Assembly (NCBI RefSeq): GCF_027943255.1
Contig: NC_072896.1
Location: 43,488,501 to 43,552,500 of the forward strand
DNA length: 64,000 nucleotides
Direction of reading: 5' to 3'
From: Anastrepha obliqua
Taxonomy: Eukaryota > Arthropoda > Insecta > Diptera > Tephritidae
Shown here: positions 11,611-22,649 of the stretch, one piece after another
Layout of the letters: the number at the start of each line of letters is the position of its first letter
Numbering within the stretch: position 1 is the first letter of the stretch
The notes under the pieces: model-generated
What the model was told of the DNA's origin: nothing
Seen by the model: only the letters and a program-made list of their open reading frames with translations
Databases searched by the model: none
Position numbers and translations under genes: made by a program

Positions 11611-11787
11611 TATAAATATCACGTCGGAATAATTAAATTTCGGTTACTCATACGACAAGGGGGCAATGATGAACTAAATTTTTCTTCAGGCTATCTTTTC
11701 CCGACGATAAGTTTATTTCACTTAGCAGATGCCTTTTTATCTCTAATTTTCTTTATGACAAAGCTTAGTTAAAATCTTTGAAAAAGA

Positions 11788-12130
11788 TTGTGAAAAGATG
11801 GAAAAGATCGAGCGAGCCGCAGAACTTAATCGCTCAGGCACAATTTTTTATGAGAGCGTACAATTATTGGCCTATGCTGATGATGTAGCCTTTTCCAACT
11901 TTATAAAGTAGCAAAGCGAATGGGCCTGTCATTAAACAAACAGCTGGTGCACTCGCGTATCGGCACTCACGTCACTCTTGATATTTATCAATTCGGGGTT
12001 GTAAAGGACTTCGTTTATTTAGGAACCAGTATTAATACCGATAACAATGTCAGCTTTGAACTAAATAGGCAATTGAGTAGTAAAGTCCTCTCTCGACGAA
12101 CAAAAGCAAAGGTGAAATCAAATATTGTCC
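11788..12130 (+). mobile_element. RTE-like RT palm fragment with YADD
   Basis: KMEKIERAAELNRSGTIF then YESVQLLAYADDVAF (about 11805-11895) is the RT palm with the catalytic YADD. A frame change follows, then MGLSLNKQLVH, FVYLGTSINTDNNVSF and RQLSSKVLSRRTK. Compared with the copy at 26285, the part between NNVSxE and RQLSS is deleted. The endonuclease, fingers and thumb are missing. Confidence 0.85.
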
Positions 12131-12149
12131 GAGTCTTTGTATATTTTCA

Positions 12150-12612
12150 TAAAAAACATTTATTAAGAAATGGTGTTTCTAGTGGCATTTTCAAAGAGAA
12201 ACGGGCCATCGCTCCATCCTTTCTGATGATGCATGACCGTTTTGATGATTCGCTATGATCACCAGATGCAGCGGTTTTACTCGGTAACAAAGCCACTGAA
12301 GCCACATGAAAATGCGATTCGCCAGAAAATATGATTTGTCGAGCAAAATCAAAAACTGAAAAGCAATAATGGTCAACTCTTAATTTCTGTGCCAACTGCG
12401 CCTTGTTAGCGAAAAATGCGAAGCAAAAATTCGTACCTGCCAGGTAGCTGAAATGTTAAGTTGAAGGAATATATGGCGAGCCGATATTCCAGGACTGAGT
12501 AACCATATTCTCGTCAGTGTGCACCGTACTAGCATAACTTTCTCACGAATTTTTTGTACAGCAGGCGTGGTGTGTACTTCATTTCGGCAAACACTTTTTT
12601 TCAGCAAACGCA
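12150..12612 (-). mobile_element. Mariner-like transposase fragment, heavily frameshifted
   Basis: Minus strand, moving between frames: TTPAVQKIREKVMLVRCT (HTH region, 12560-12510), FARQIIFSGESHFH (first catalytic Asp replaced by Gly, about 12345-12305), then SGFVTEQNRCIW and GPFLFENATRNTIS to about 12155. The order matches the first half of DD41D-type transposases. The second half is missing. Confidence 0.65.
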
Positions 12613-12699
12613 CTTTTTGGGCTATACAAAATTAACTTTGAAAAAAGAATGCAATATTTGCCAACGATGTCCAAGCGTAAATCGATTAGTTAATATATA

Positions 12700-13340
12700 A
12701 TACACGAAAATACTTTATGTCAAGATTTCCAGTGGGAAAGAGCTCTAACTGTCAAAAAACCATGTATAGGTATAATTATCGTAGTAGAAAAATTAATGGC
12801 GACGGCTCCGAAGAAGGTGCAGGGATAGGAGTTTGCAGACCGGGGAAAATATACTCGAAAGCGCCAGACAAGAACACAAATATATTGCAAGCGGAAGTCT
12901 ACGCAATAGAAAAAAACTTTAATTTATTACAACAACAGCGGCATGCTATCCTTACTGATAGCTAGGCAGCAATCAAGGCTCTCAACTCTTTCCAGGGTTC
13001 ATCAAAACTGGTGTTGGAATGTCTCGATAAGCGAAATATCTTAGGCCAGAATAACTAGGTACGCATGCATACTATGGGTTCTAGGGCATATACGAATTAC
13101 TGGGAATGAAATGGCAGTTAAATTAGCAAAGAAAAGGGTGGTCTTCAAATTTATAGAACCAGAACCTTTTTGTGGGCTATGAAAGGGTACCCTTTCTTCT
13201 CTTATTCAAGTAATAGAAGAAAGATAAAGAATATCATCAATCCACCGGGCTTCACGCAATCAAAATCAATTATAGGTAGCTTTAGCCTAAGCCAATTTAA
13301 ATATTTTATGGAATTAAATAAAAGATGTAGTACCAAAAAT
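12700..13340 (+). mobile_element. LINE RNase H fragment
   Basis: GDGSEEGAGIGV, NILQAEVYAIEK and ILTDS-stop-AAIKAL follow the RNase H order: first Asp block, Glu block, and the SDSQAA block with the glutamine changed to a stop. VLGHIRITGNEMAVKLAK then gives the final WVPGHxxIxGNExAD block with a frameshift. The trailing frame SIIGSFSLSQFKYFMEL resembles the post-RNase H linker of I/LOA-type LINEs. No RT is attached. Confidence 0.75.
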
Positions 13341-13344
13341 CGAC

Positions 13345-13605
13345 GCAAACCTCCAAATAGGGAAATGGAAATTGGAGGACTGGGTCATCCCATGGCCAGA
13401 GTTCACCAATTGTCCGCTGCGATCAAATGACTTGACAACCCTCGATTATTTTCTTTGGGACCATGGCAAGTTCTTCTACGCTAACAAGCCTATGACTTCG
13501 GACGCATTTGAGCCCGACATTCGAGAAGTTACTGCCAGACCGCTGGAAGCACTTGCCGGTGATGTCGAGAAGCATCTAGAACGATGTGCTATGAGTTCAT
13601 GACGA
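13345..13605 (+). mobile_element. DD41D-type transposase C-terminal fragment
   Basis: PEFTNCPLRSNDLTTLDYFLW contains the third catalytic block (LDYFLW; split here as PLRSNDLTT and LDYFLW). ANKPMTSDAFEPDI, VEKHLERCAM and a stop follow. It is the last quarter of a mariner-like transposase. The upstream junction is with the LINE fragment ending near 13340. Confidence 0.7.
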
Positions 13606-13670
13606 AAGCAGCTTCAAAATAAGGCCAAACTCAATATATTTTTGTTTTATTTCAATTGTTGTTATTTTTT

Positions 13671-14168
13671 TTAAGCGGACAAATACCTGTAAACGGCCAT
13701 ATTTTCAGTGACCTGAATACAAAAACCAAAAAACTTTTTGTTTATTAATGTCATAATTTCTATATGAAGTAAAAAAATGGAATTTTGGGGCAAATTTTCC
13801 TACTATTTTTGCTTCGAAAAATTTTTTTTTTCGAAAAATTTTCGAATTGTAAAATCACATAGAAAGTAATATCATAAAAAAGTTGTGTGAAAAATTTCAG
13901 GGAGAACGGTCAATAACTTTTCGAGTTATCGTGTACGCCAATTCGAAAAATATAGTTTTGAGAAAAGCGCGTCTAAAGTTTGAATACGTAACTATACCTC
14001 TCCCAGCGCTCGAACGCAAAGCAGAGTCGTCACGGTTGGCGATCTGTATATAAGAAATACTTAAATGTACGTTCTAAAAATTTTGTGACATATTCTTAAA
14101 GAATTGTATTAACATTTTATGAAAAAAAAAAATTTTTTTTGAAATTTTACAGGTATCTGTCCCCTTAA
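13671..14168. mobile_element. TTAA-flanked non-autonomous element (piggyBac-type MITE candidate)
   Basis: A 490-bp AT-rich unit sits between TTAA at 13671-13674 and TTAA at 14165-14168. Its ends are inverted repeats: GCGGACAAATACCTGTAAA on the left, and on the right the complement of GGGGACAGATACCTGTAAA, 17 of 19 positions matching. TTAA duplication is the hallmark of piggyBac-type insertion. There is no coding sequence inside, only A/T runs and TTCGAAAAATTTTCGAA-like palindromic sequence near 13810-13845. It would depend on a transposase supplied elsewhere. Confidence 0.7.
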
Positions 14169-15854
14169 ATTTATTTTCCCATCGTTTTTATCTGGCCACA
14201 CTACAAACAGAATTGTCGATAGCATATCTTTCTGTGTACGACAGAATTGACAAATATCCTTTTCAAAAGCTGTGTAAACTTCAGGATTACCTTTTATATT
14301 GTAAAGAAATTACTCATTAATAAAAATTCAGTTTCATGCAGTCTAATTTTTGATACTAGACAGAGACTCAATTGAAATTATATCTCGCTTACATCTTTAG
14401 TGTATGCCACTCAACAGATTGCATTTCAAAACTTACTCATCTATTTGCGTATTTGTACTTTTGTATTGGAAGATGTGATAAACAATATACGGAGAGACAA
14501 TGCCTCATTTGTATATATCTGAATATGTATATATATGCACATACATACGCACTGACTTATTTATGATATTTGTAAATGCCAAAAACGTATTAAAATGTAC
14601 GAGATATGCAGAAGACGAATATAGCTCGTTGTGCCTCCCACATCGCAAATTTCGAAGGAATACAATTATAATTGAGTATTCATTTCCATTTTCAAGACTG
14701 CCTCACATTATGAACACACTAATGCATTTGGCAATGCACGCAATAAATATTATATGCCTATAAAATATGCATTTATGCTTCCGCCCGTTAGTCATTACAA
14801 AGCTCTACTGCCCCTTTATCTCCTTACCACTCCTACGCCCTAAGTTTTCATAGTCACAACAGCAAATTTACAATAAATGGTAACCATTTGACCACTCCAC
14901 ACTTTCTAACTGTCAAACACAAAATTTTGACTTACTGCCTACATTCTCTGATACGACAGCTTCCTCATGACCGCACTACCTATTTTGACTATTCGTCCTC
15001 AGTTGTTTTTCATCTCATCCTGCCTGTTGCTTGCACCTTTTACGTTCACCCTAAATAACATACATAGTTACATACCTCTCAACCATTTATGTTTACTGTA
15101 GCAGTCTTCAAGTCCATTCATCTCGATTCCCCTGCTACTAAACTCTTTGCACAACGCCTTGCTATGAAAGTACATAGAATACTGACAAACAGACTGGCTG
15201 AGTGATTGCTTGATCTGTCAGTACTGCCACTAGACATATCATATGTCAGTAACCAAATTTATGTAATAAAATCTTCACAGTCAGTGCTCAGATTCCAGCC
15301 AACTAACCTACCGACTAAGAGAAATCAGTCACCGGGCGCCTCCTTGGAAGGAGAAGTAGCAATATTGTGAGGTATATATACGTGTGCATATGAGGTGGAG
15401 GAATTAAGCCCACAACCCAGCCAAATGTGTGCACTTAGCACAAGTTTTTGTTTATAAATTAAGATTGCATTGCATTGCATTGAAAATAAGTGAGTCTGGG
15501 TGTGTTTCGTTGTATGGACTTTTGATGAATTTCGGCCACATGCATCATAATTGCATCATAGTTGGTTGCGTATACAGTCTTAACGATGTTAAACCATTGC
15601 ATTCTGGTGTGATACATAAGTACATACATACAACGGTTATTAGGATATTCAATCCTCAGTTAAATAAAGCAAACATTAGTACATATGTATGAATATCAGA
15701 TGTCCGCTGATATTACTTTGTCAACGTCATTCTAATTAGGCATATCCATCAGAAACTTTCTGACGATCAAATTTTGTAGGCGTTCTCTTATTAATACTTA
15801 TCGTATCACACTATATCACGTCACATACCACCTGAGACCTACCAAAAACGCCAA
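14169..15854. other. No gene seen
   Basis: Mixed-composition DNA with no recognisable protein motif. The stretch 14790-15350 is less AT-rich than its neighbours and could be unique host sequence. Confidence 0.6.
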
Positions 15855-16690
15855 GACCTTGTAGTGGACACTTTCCTCGACGTTGAGGATGCTTTTGATA
15901 ACGTTCCTCCGGATTCAATCACTAAATCCCTTGCTGAAATGGGGGCCGAAACCGATCTTAGCAAGTTTATTCATCAAATGCGTACCGACGGAACAGCCCT
16001 ACCTGAGTGAGGAAGCAACTTCGAAATGTGGTGTTTTGTCATTATTATTTTCGGTTGTTATAGTTACTGAATTCCTGCAGGAAGAAGCTGTCCGGAAAGC
16101 TTCAGGTACTCTGAACGCGGTGACAGGCACATTTAAGCTTAGTTGTGCAGTGGACCGCTGACTATGGCATATCTGGTGATCCTCTTAAGACGAATATTGT
16201 CTCATTTACGAGCTAGAGATACCCGGAGCCCAATCCATCAATAATCAGTGCTCCGCTGATGCTTCCTGATAGGGTGAAGTATAGTGAGTGTGACAGAAGA
16301 TTTTCAAAAAAGTTTCATATTGCGGAGAGCATAAATAGGGCATACGTTACGTTGTAAGGCTTCAGGGATGCCAAGTGGAAAAAGTACAATACATATGAAC
16401 TCTCGTCTAGAGTATCCTGTGGGCTCTATAATACTATTACAAAACCGATTATATAACATGGAGTCTTCATATGGCGAAACTTCTTTAAGAAGACGATTTG
16501 GGTTACGCAGCTGGAAAGAGTTTAAAGGATTGCCCTCATATCAAGTAGTTAGATACTGCTTAGAACAACGTTAAATTTATTACCTCTGAACATCACAGAC
16601 AAAATCGCTGTTGTTCATTTCACAGTCAAGCTGAGAGGCACGAGATACAAGCTTGACTTAAGCTACGAGCTTTCAAAGCTGCTCAAAAGC
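15855..16690 (+). mobile_element. LOA-like LINE reverse transcriptase fragment
   Basis: TFLDVEDAFDNVPPDSI (about 15872-15925) is RT motif A, with DVED where related elements have DxEG. Decayed remains of the GGVLSPLL region follow near 16035-16060, then GDPLKTNIVSF, and much further on TKPIIYN, LERVQRIALI and ILNLLPLNITDK (about 16560-16610), which are thumb-region blocks of the RNase H-bearing LINEs. The catalytic YADD is not visible. Multiple stops and frameshifts are present. Confidence 0.75.
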
Positions 16691-16829
16691 TCTTCGGTAA
16701 CTGACTGATACGCTGAGTACGAGCGGCATTTTATTCATCTACTGGAGGCGGGAATGGGTAGGGTATGTCATCTGTAGACACGGCTCCTTGCATCACTGCA
16801 CGAAGGGTTTGAAAGGGTTAGTCTAACCT

Positions 16830-17750
16830 ATTCTTTAGTTATGTTGGCAGCTTCTGCAGATGGAATTGAAAGGAAGGTTGAGTCTGGCTGCATGATCCCC
16901 TACCTTCCAGTGACCTGTAAGGGTTGCAGTAATACCTGAAATGTTTGAGTGAGAGCATCCTAACAGGTAATTCATGCTCTGTATGTTGTACGACGCTTAC
17001 GGTTTTGATGTAGTACGTGTAGTTAATTGCTTCCACCTTATTTCGGCTAAAGCATAGTACTGTGACGCAATGGATGTTTTTATTGTCTTGAATGTGGTAG
17101 CGACTGCAATCGCCTCTGTTATGTCTTCTGTCGAGCCTTTTCTTGTTAGCTCGTCTGCTTTCTCATTACCCTCTATATTCCTGTGTCCGAGAACCCATAT
17201 CAGAGAAATTTAAAGCCAGTGACTAAGCAATTCTAGTTCCTCTCTACCTTGTGAAACTAGTTTCAATGAAATGGAGTTGAAGTCTAAGGCTTTGATAGCT
17301 GCTTGACTGTCTGAAAAGATAGCTCCACCAATTTCTTTGTAGTATTTCAGTGATTTGCAAGCTTCCCTGATTGCTAATAGTTCTGTTTAGAACACGCTGG
17401 CATATTCAGAAAGTCGATTTGATTTTGATAAGCTGAGCGGTTCCGAATAAAGACCAGCTCCCATACCACAGAACCGTCAGTGGAGATTTCAAAATGAAAT
17501 CTTCCAATAACTTTCTCTGCCCTCCATTCGTTTCTCGGTGGAAAACGTACCGTAAAGTATTTCTTGAAGTTGAGGTCATGGATTATGTAGTCTGATTTGT
17601 TTTTGAGTAGTGGGGGTCCATACCTGGTGCAAATGAGGAATTCAATAAAGAAATATGATGTAAGTAAAATTTTGAGAGACATTTTGCTTAAATGCGAGTA
17701 TCTCGTTAACAACTTGACAAAACTCGCTGCACACCGCCCCATCATTGTAG
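16830..17750 (-). mobile_element. LINE thumb to RNase H to zinc-tail fragment
   Basis: On the minus strand the order is: linker HDLNFKKYFTVRFPPRNEW (17580-17520), RNase H start FEISTDGSVVW (17490-17460), a decayed middle, and after stops the block GHRNIEGNEKADELTRKGS (about 17205-17130). Then come AVATTFKTIKTS and the tail with LNLPFNSICRSCQ near 16880-16840. It is a separate, more decayed family member pointing away from the plus-strand copy that begins at 17779. Confidence 0.8.
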
Positions 17751-17778
17751 ATCCTACCGCTCGCCCATTTTTTTATAT

Positions 17779-18420
17779 ATGTTAGATCCGTTATGTTTTT
17801 TGTTGGTCTGTTTGATATCATATATCTCTGATATTCGCACCGACCTCTCCATCCGCAAATTGTGCTTTGAGGGTTGTGCTAGGGCTATCTTTCCGAGCAG
17901 GCAAGACTGGAAAGAGGGGAGAGTTGGTGCGGATATAGATGCCTCTGTTTTCACCGACGGATCCAAAATGAAGTCCGGAGTGGGAGCGGGGGTCTACTCT
18001 AAATCAGCCAGCATCTCGGTCTCCTTTAAACTGCCGGAGACAAGCAGCGTCTTTCAAGCAGAGGTCTTCGCGATCCTGCAGGCGTGCAAAATGCTTCGGG
18101 ATTGCTGTTGGGAGGGAGACATTAATATTTTTTCCGATAGCCAAGCTGCAATCAAGGCACTGTCGTCGCCGTATTGCAGCTCTCTTCTAGTGAACTCCTG
18201 TAAAGAGGAACTTAAATGTCTCGAACGTGCAGGAAACATTTGCCTCATCTGGGTTCCTGGGCACAGGAATATAGAGGGAAATGAAATTGCCGATGAGCTT
18301 GTCAGGATGGGGGCGGCAGAACCGGTTTCAGCTGCCCCTTTCTCAGACATCGGTATCCCCTTGGCCGTCGTTAAAGGGAAACTACACAACTTCTTTCTAA
18401 GAAAAGCGCAAGACAGATAG
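17779..18420 (+). CDS. RNase H domain of a LINE ORF2 (partial)
   Basis: A 213-residue open frame whose first roughly 30 residues probably belong to non-homologous leader. The RNase H fold is clear from about residue 55: FTDGSKMKSGVGAGVYS (first Asp), VFQAEVFAIL (Glu), FSDSQAAIKAL (second Asp) and WVPGHRNIEGNEIADEL (last Asp). All four acidic residues expected for RNase H are present. In intact elements the domain removes the RNA template during reverse transcription. Here there is no RT upstream, and I see no start signal making this a translated gene. It is the best-preserved RNase H in the window. Confidence 0.7.
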   Translation: MLDPLCFLLVCLISYISDIRTDLSIRKLCFEGCARAIFPSRQDWKEGRVGADIDASVFTDGSKMKSGVGAGVYSKSASISVSFKLPETSSVFQAEVFAILQACKMLRDCCWEGDINIFSDSQAAIKALSSPYCSSLLVNSCKEELKCLERAGNICLIWVPGHRNIEGNEIADELVRMGAAEPVSAAPFSDIGIPLAVVKGKLHNFFLRKAQDR

Positions 18421-18910
18421 AGGTCTGTCTCATCGTGTGCCACTTCAAAAGCACTGTGGCCTCAATACGATATAAAGAGAACGCTTAAGGTGATGGGAAC
18501 CCCCGTTATTCAATTTCCAAACTCATTGCGGTGATCACTGGTCACTGGGTGATCGGAACTCAAGCGGAGAAGCTTGGAATTCCGTACAACCCCCATTGCA
18601 GAAGCTGTGGGGATCCTGCAGAGAAAGATATTGTGGAACACTTTCTCTGCAAATGTCCGGCTCTGGCGGCTAGACGCTTGAGATTCCTCAGCGTCCCCTT
18701 TGGGGATGACTTGAAGAAATTCTCCAGCCTAGATCCCTTTTCTCTCCTCCGCTACATCAACAGCACTGGATGGCTGTAGACGGTTTTATCTCCTCCCTTA
18801 ATCCTTTCACAGGTAGTGGTCCACATTATGGTATCAAAACGTCACGTAAGTGCTACTTGTAGTGTACCTGGGGTACTCTTGCCATTTTACCTACATACCT
18901 ACCTACCTTG
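17779..18910 (+). mobile_element. RNase H LINE, 3' third, 5' truncated
   Basis: The fragment starts inside the linker before RNase H and runs through the zinc tail into a 3' UTR ending in a run of TACC repeats near 18890-18906. One frame is intact over the whole RNase H domain (17779-18420). After a frame break the tail resumes at 18531, with the Cys-rich core CRSCGDPAEKD and HFLCKCPALAA and the end INSTGWL. A 5'-truncated copy with the 3' end intact is what target-primed reverse transcription normally leaves. Its relative at 1-725 has the same linker and tail. Confidence 0.88.
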
Positions 18911-20060
18911 ATATTACAAGGTTTAACTTTCATTGTTTATGACTTTGTTGTCCGAAAACTAACAGTCGTACCAGGTAAAAGTTTACTAAAATGTGCGCGG
19001 GTAAATAAAGTTCGGTCCGGAATTTAGGCTTCCCCACTTATTTTATTTCTGATTTTGTTTGAAAAATTTGAAAAATAATGAATTTCGGAATCAGGTTTAT
19101 TTCCAATTGTATCACAAATATCATATGTATATAAAAAGTTCCGAAACCGCCCTCTAGACCTCACTCAAATCAAATCAAAACACCAACTCCTAACCTGGAA
19201 TAGACCTTTAGCTGCTATCCATCATCCTCTAGGCAACGCCAACGCACCCATTTTGTAGTCGTTAACAGTTTGTATGTATGTATGTATTTAATTATTAACA
19301 TGTGTACGGTTGATGACTAGTATGAGTGCAGGATTAGAATGAGCAGATGGTTTTGGTGAAGTAGAAAGAGGAAGAGCTAGTGGTGTAAGCGGGCGCAGTT
19401 TGGTTTGTGAAAGAGGCTGAAGGTGAGAGGCTGGAGTTGAGTATGGCGAACGCATTGAAATTGCATGCAGTTTGTTTGCATTTTGATAATAAATCAAAAA
19501 CAGTGCATATAAATTGGGGAATGTGTACCAGAAGCAAAGCCAACACATGCAACAATACCAACAACAGTTAGAGTGGCAGTGGCAGTGGCAGTGGCAGCAT
19601 CAACATTTGCCGAGTACATTTATGCATGGCTGCATATTTCATTTGGGTTATATACGTTTGCAATATGTGCCGAATAAACATACACACACAGGGATAGAAG
19701 GAGGCTAGATGCCACAGCACAAATAGCAAATGCAATAACAACAACTATGAAAGATGAGTTAGCAGCCACAACAGCCGACACGCACATATTCCCATAGAAT
19801 TTATGTGCTTTTCGAACTGGATACCATTCACTACTGCATCCGCCGTCTCTGGGAAATGGCACAACTGGTGGTCCAGGGCACACTCACACTCACACATGCT
19901 AACAAATTTACATACTCACTCAATCACTTATTCAACTCTATGCGCCTATAATTCTAAAATACATACATACATATGTGTATGTGTGTGCAATCTGGTGCCC
20001 GTATGTGTAGACTATGGTGTAGATACGATATTTGTTTATTAAAAATTTAAATTAATAAAT
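18911..20060. other. Unique-looking non-coding DNA
   Basis: No transposon motif was recognised. TGTA repeats occur at 19270-19287 and CAT/CA-type tracts near 19880-19985. The stretch 19540-19770 is rich in CAACA and GGCAGT triplets, like 5' UTR or intron sequence of fly genes. Confidence 0.5.
19573..19597. repeat. (GTGGCA)n hexamer repeat, about four units
   Basis: About four tandem copies of GTGGCA. The open frame through it (19514-19708) looks like chance. Confidence 0.8.
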
Positions 20061-20151
20061 ATGAACCCACAACAAGCAGCCATTGAATGTGAAGAGGATG
20101 CGTGGTGGTCTAGCTTGGAAAATCGAAGCTTAGGAAATCCTTTGGGAACAA
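20061..20151 (+). CDS. Candidate host first coding exon
   Basis: An ATG at 20061 opens MNPQQAAIECEEDAWWSS then LENRSLGNPLGT. The frame meets GTACGT at 20152, a plausible splice donor (CAA|GTACGT). An in-frame stop lies shortly upstream (7 codons before), so this ATG is the first in its frame. The composition (acidic, two Trp) does not resemble the decayed transposon frames around it, and it sits in the least transposon-rich stretch of the first third of the window. I do not recognise the protein and saw no matching acceptor exon. It may be chance. Confidence 0.3.
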
Positions 20152-20965
20152 GTACGTACGCACACACTCGTTTTATATGCGTAAATTTGAGTGCATAACA
20201 TTTTGCGGTAACTCCTTTCGCTTCACCAACTCGTATTCACTTATGTATGCATATATGCATTTATGCACATACATAAGTGCACACAAACCAATAAAAATGT
20301 AAGCGAGAGAGTCGCAGTATTAACATCAAGAATAATTTAGAGGCATATATGCGTGCATTCTTTTTTCCTTTATGAAAAATTACTGTCACATTTATTTTTC
20401 AATCATTTTTAAAAACGTTCAGATTTATTTTGATTTTTTGATTGGTAATTTTAAATTACCTTGGTTTCGCTACTTGGTTCGAGAAGCTGCCAGCTTTCAA
20501 CGGTAAGTTGCCATTTTGTATTCGTTAAACAAAGTTTACGTGGAATTCAACCACAGTCGGTGAGATACAAAATAAACATTTCTCTCAGAAGATGATTTTG
20601 ATTTCATGTCACTGACGCGGTTAAAATAAAAGTATGATCTTTCTTTAGGGGCTTTCATAGAACATTTTTATATCCACGCCCTTTTGTACCAGGCATACAC
20701 TTTGATTTTTGCTTGTTTTGCGAAATATCCTTTCTAGTAAACAAATTTAACATTTATAGATACCTCTCAGATGAGCTGAATTGGTGTTACGTTTTTCAAA
20801 GTTAAAAACGACACGCAATGGTGATAGGTGAGTAGAGGCCAGTTCATTTGGATGTGACTGAAGACGGAAATACCTTCCCGGTTAAGTTTTTTATTTCCTC
20901 TTTTATAATTTTTTTTTCAAAGGTTTTATTATTTTTAGGTTCCGATGAATTTGGGATCATCATGT
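20152..20965. other. No gene seen
   Basis: AT-rich. A perfect GTAAGT donor-like site occurs at 20502-20507 after a short open frame (WFRYLVREAASFQ), but no acceptor is evident. Confidence 0.5.
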
Positions 20966-20969
20966 GCGT

Positions 20970-21180
20970 TTAACAGTGAGCGTAGTGTCTTGGACTGAAA
21001 ACGTTGATGCTGTGCGCCACAATCGGATTCCATAAGTCCAGTTTGGTTTGAGCACAGATTTGTAAAGAATAAGCTTGTTGTCCAAATGAGAGGGGGCATT
21101 TACGGTTTAACAGCCAATAAATGTTTCGAAATATTAATTCTAGGGCTTTTCTTTTGGTAAAGATATGCATTATCTACGTA
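20970..21180 (-). mobile_element. Jockey-like LINE fragment, second copy
   Basis: The minus strand reads FTKRKALELIFRNIYWLLNR, then PLSFGQQAYSLQICAQTK and LDLWNPIVAHSIN. The first part repeats FTKRKALKIKIRNLYWELNR of the adjacent element at 21640-21600. It is a truncated duplicate of the same family. Confidence 0.7.
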
Positions 21181-21285
21181 ACAGGTTTAGCAAAATGAAT
21201 GCCTAGGCAGTATCACATTGCGGAATTGATTTTTGTTTTTTTTTTTTCAATCCATTTTGAGTTCATTGTTGACTTCCTCTTTAGT

Positions 21286-22330
21286 CTGTTAAAGGAGATG
21301 GGATTGAGAGTTATTTATGTGATTAAAGGATTTGTAGGTATGTGATAGAAGTCTTTTATTGTGAGATGTGTCAAGCTTTTTTATTTCTTCAGCTAATGTG
21401 AGAAGTTTGAGTTCACCATGCATTTGGCCATTTGTGATATAATATGGCGCGTTTGTAATCATTCTTAGAGTTTTCGGCTGGAATCTTTGTAGTACTTCGA
21501 TGTTAGAGTTAGCTGAAGTGCCCCATACTTGCATGCCAAAGATCCATGTGGGCTTTAAAATAGCTGAGTAGATTTAGAGGTTGCTTATGAGAAAAACCCA
21601 AGAATTTCGATTAAGTTCCCAGTATAGGTTTCGGATTTTAATTTTAAGTGCTTTGCGTTTGGTGAAAATATGCGTTTTCCATGTAAGCTTGCTGTCCAGG
21701 TGCATGCCTAGATATTTTGTAACATTATTTTGGGGAATGATTACATTATTGAGTTTAACGGGCGGGTAAGTGTTTCGTTTGAGTGTAAAGGTAACTTGAG
21801 CAGATTTTGTCTTGTTAGCTTTTATTTTCTAGTCTTTCAGCCATTGAGCTATTTTATCAAGTCGTTTCTGGAGTTTGAAGGAAGCCACTTCAGGGTGGGA
21901 GTCTATAGCGAGTAGGGCGATGTCATCTGCGAGTTTTTTTGTAAGGCAAGTAAGACATTGCCTTGGGATACGCCGGGTAAACTTTCATAGAGTGCGCACT
22001 GTTCTTCGTTGTTTAACAAAAAAGTGTCGGTTCTTGAGGTAGGACTTGATAAAAGTATACTAGATAACTCGTAGAGTGACTTTTATTTTGCAAAGTAAGC
22101 CGTCATGCTAAACGCGGTCGGAGGCTTGAAATATGCCAAGAAATGCAGCATTCTTTTGAGAAAAATGAATTCCATAACTTTATAGGCAATGGGCAATAAG
22201 CTGATGGGGCGATAACATTCCACTTTTTCGGCGTTTTTTTCCTGGGTTAAGGATAATTTTTATTTGTGTTACTTTCCATTGGGTAGGAACAAATAAGGTG
22301 TAAGTTAATTTGTGGGCAGGTAGTTCACCT
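21286..22330 (-). mobile_element. Jockey-like LINE reverse transcriptase, 3' half
   Basis: Minus strand, going 3' in the element: ECYRPISLLPIAYKVMEF (RT fingers, 22230-22165), a rearranged middle, LADDIALLAIDSHPEV (palm with ADD, about 21930-21890), TKYLGMHLDSKLTWKTH (21725-21675), FTKRKALKIKIRNLYWEL, then after a frameshift WGTSANSNIEVLQRFQPK and MHGELKLLTLAEEIKKLD, ending near 21290. This block order, with no RNase H behind it, fits the jockey clade. Several frameshifts and a stop after QWLKD make it inactive. Confidence 0.85.
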
Positions 22331-22560
22331 TGGAGTAAAGGTTACATGTGAAGATTTATTTTCGTTCACTTTCAAGCGCCTGCATTTGGAGATTTCATTC
22401 ATGCCGATCTGCCGATCTGCTGCTATCATCATAGTAATCGTGTTATCGGCAAAAGAACCGGTTAGATCACTATTTGTGGTTGGTAGATTGTGTGTAAAAA
22501 TTAGGTACATGGTTGGACCTAATATGTTACCTTGTTGGACCTCAGCTTTAATTCATTCGA
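22325..22560 (-). mobile_element. Second jockey-like RT palm fragment
   Basis: VQQGNILGPTMYLIFTHNLP then TGSFADNTITMMIAA is an RT segment from motif B to the catalytic box, with the second Asp of ADD changed to Asn. It ends SKCRRLKVNENKSSHVTF. It overlaps the neighbouring element at one edge and shows a different palm sequence, so I treat it as another family. Confidence 0.75.
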
Positions 22561-22649
22561 AATTATAGAGTTGACTTTCGTAATATACATAGAGCAGTCG
22601 TAGGTTCAGAAACGATATAAAGAGCAAATGGGCATCTAGCGGTAATTTT

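Noticed and set aside
19288..19883. Several overlapping open frames on both strands around CA/GT-rich sequence.
   Set aside because: Low-complexity composition and no conserved motif; likely chance.
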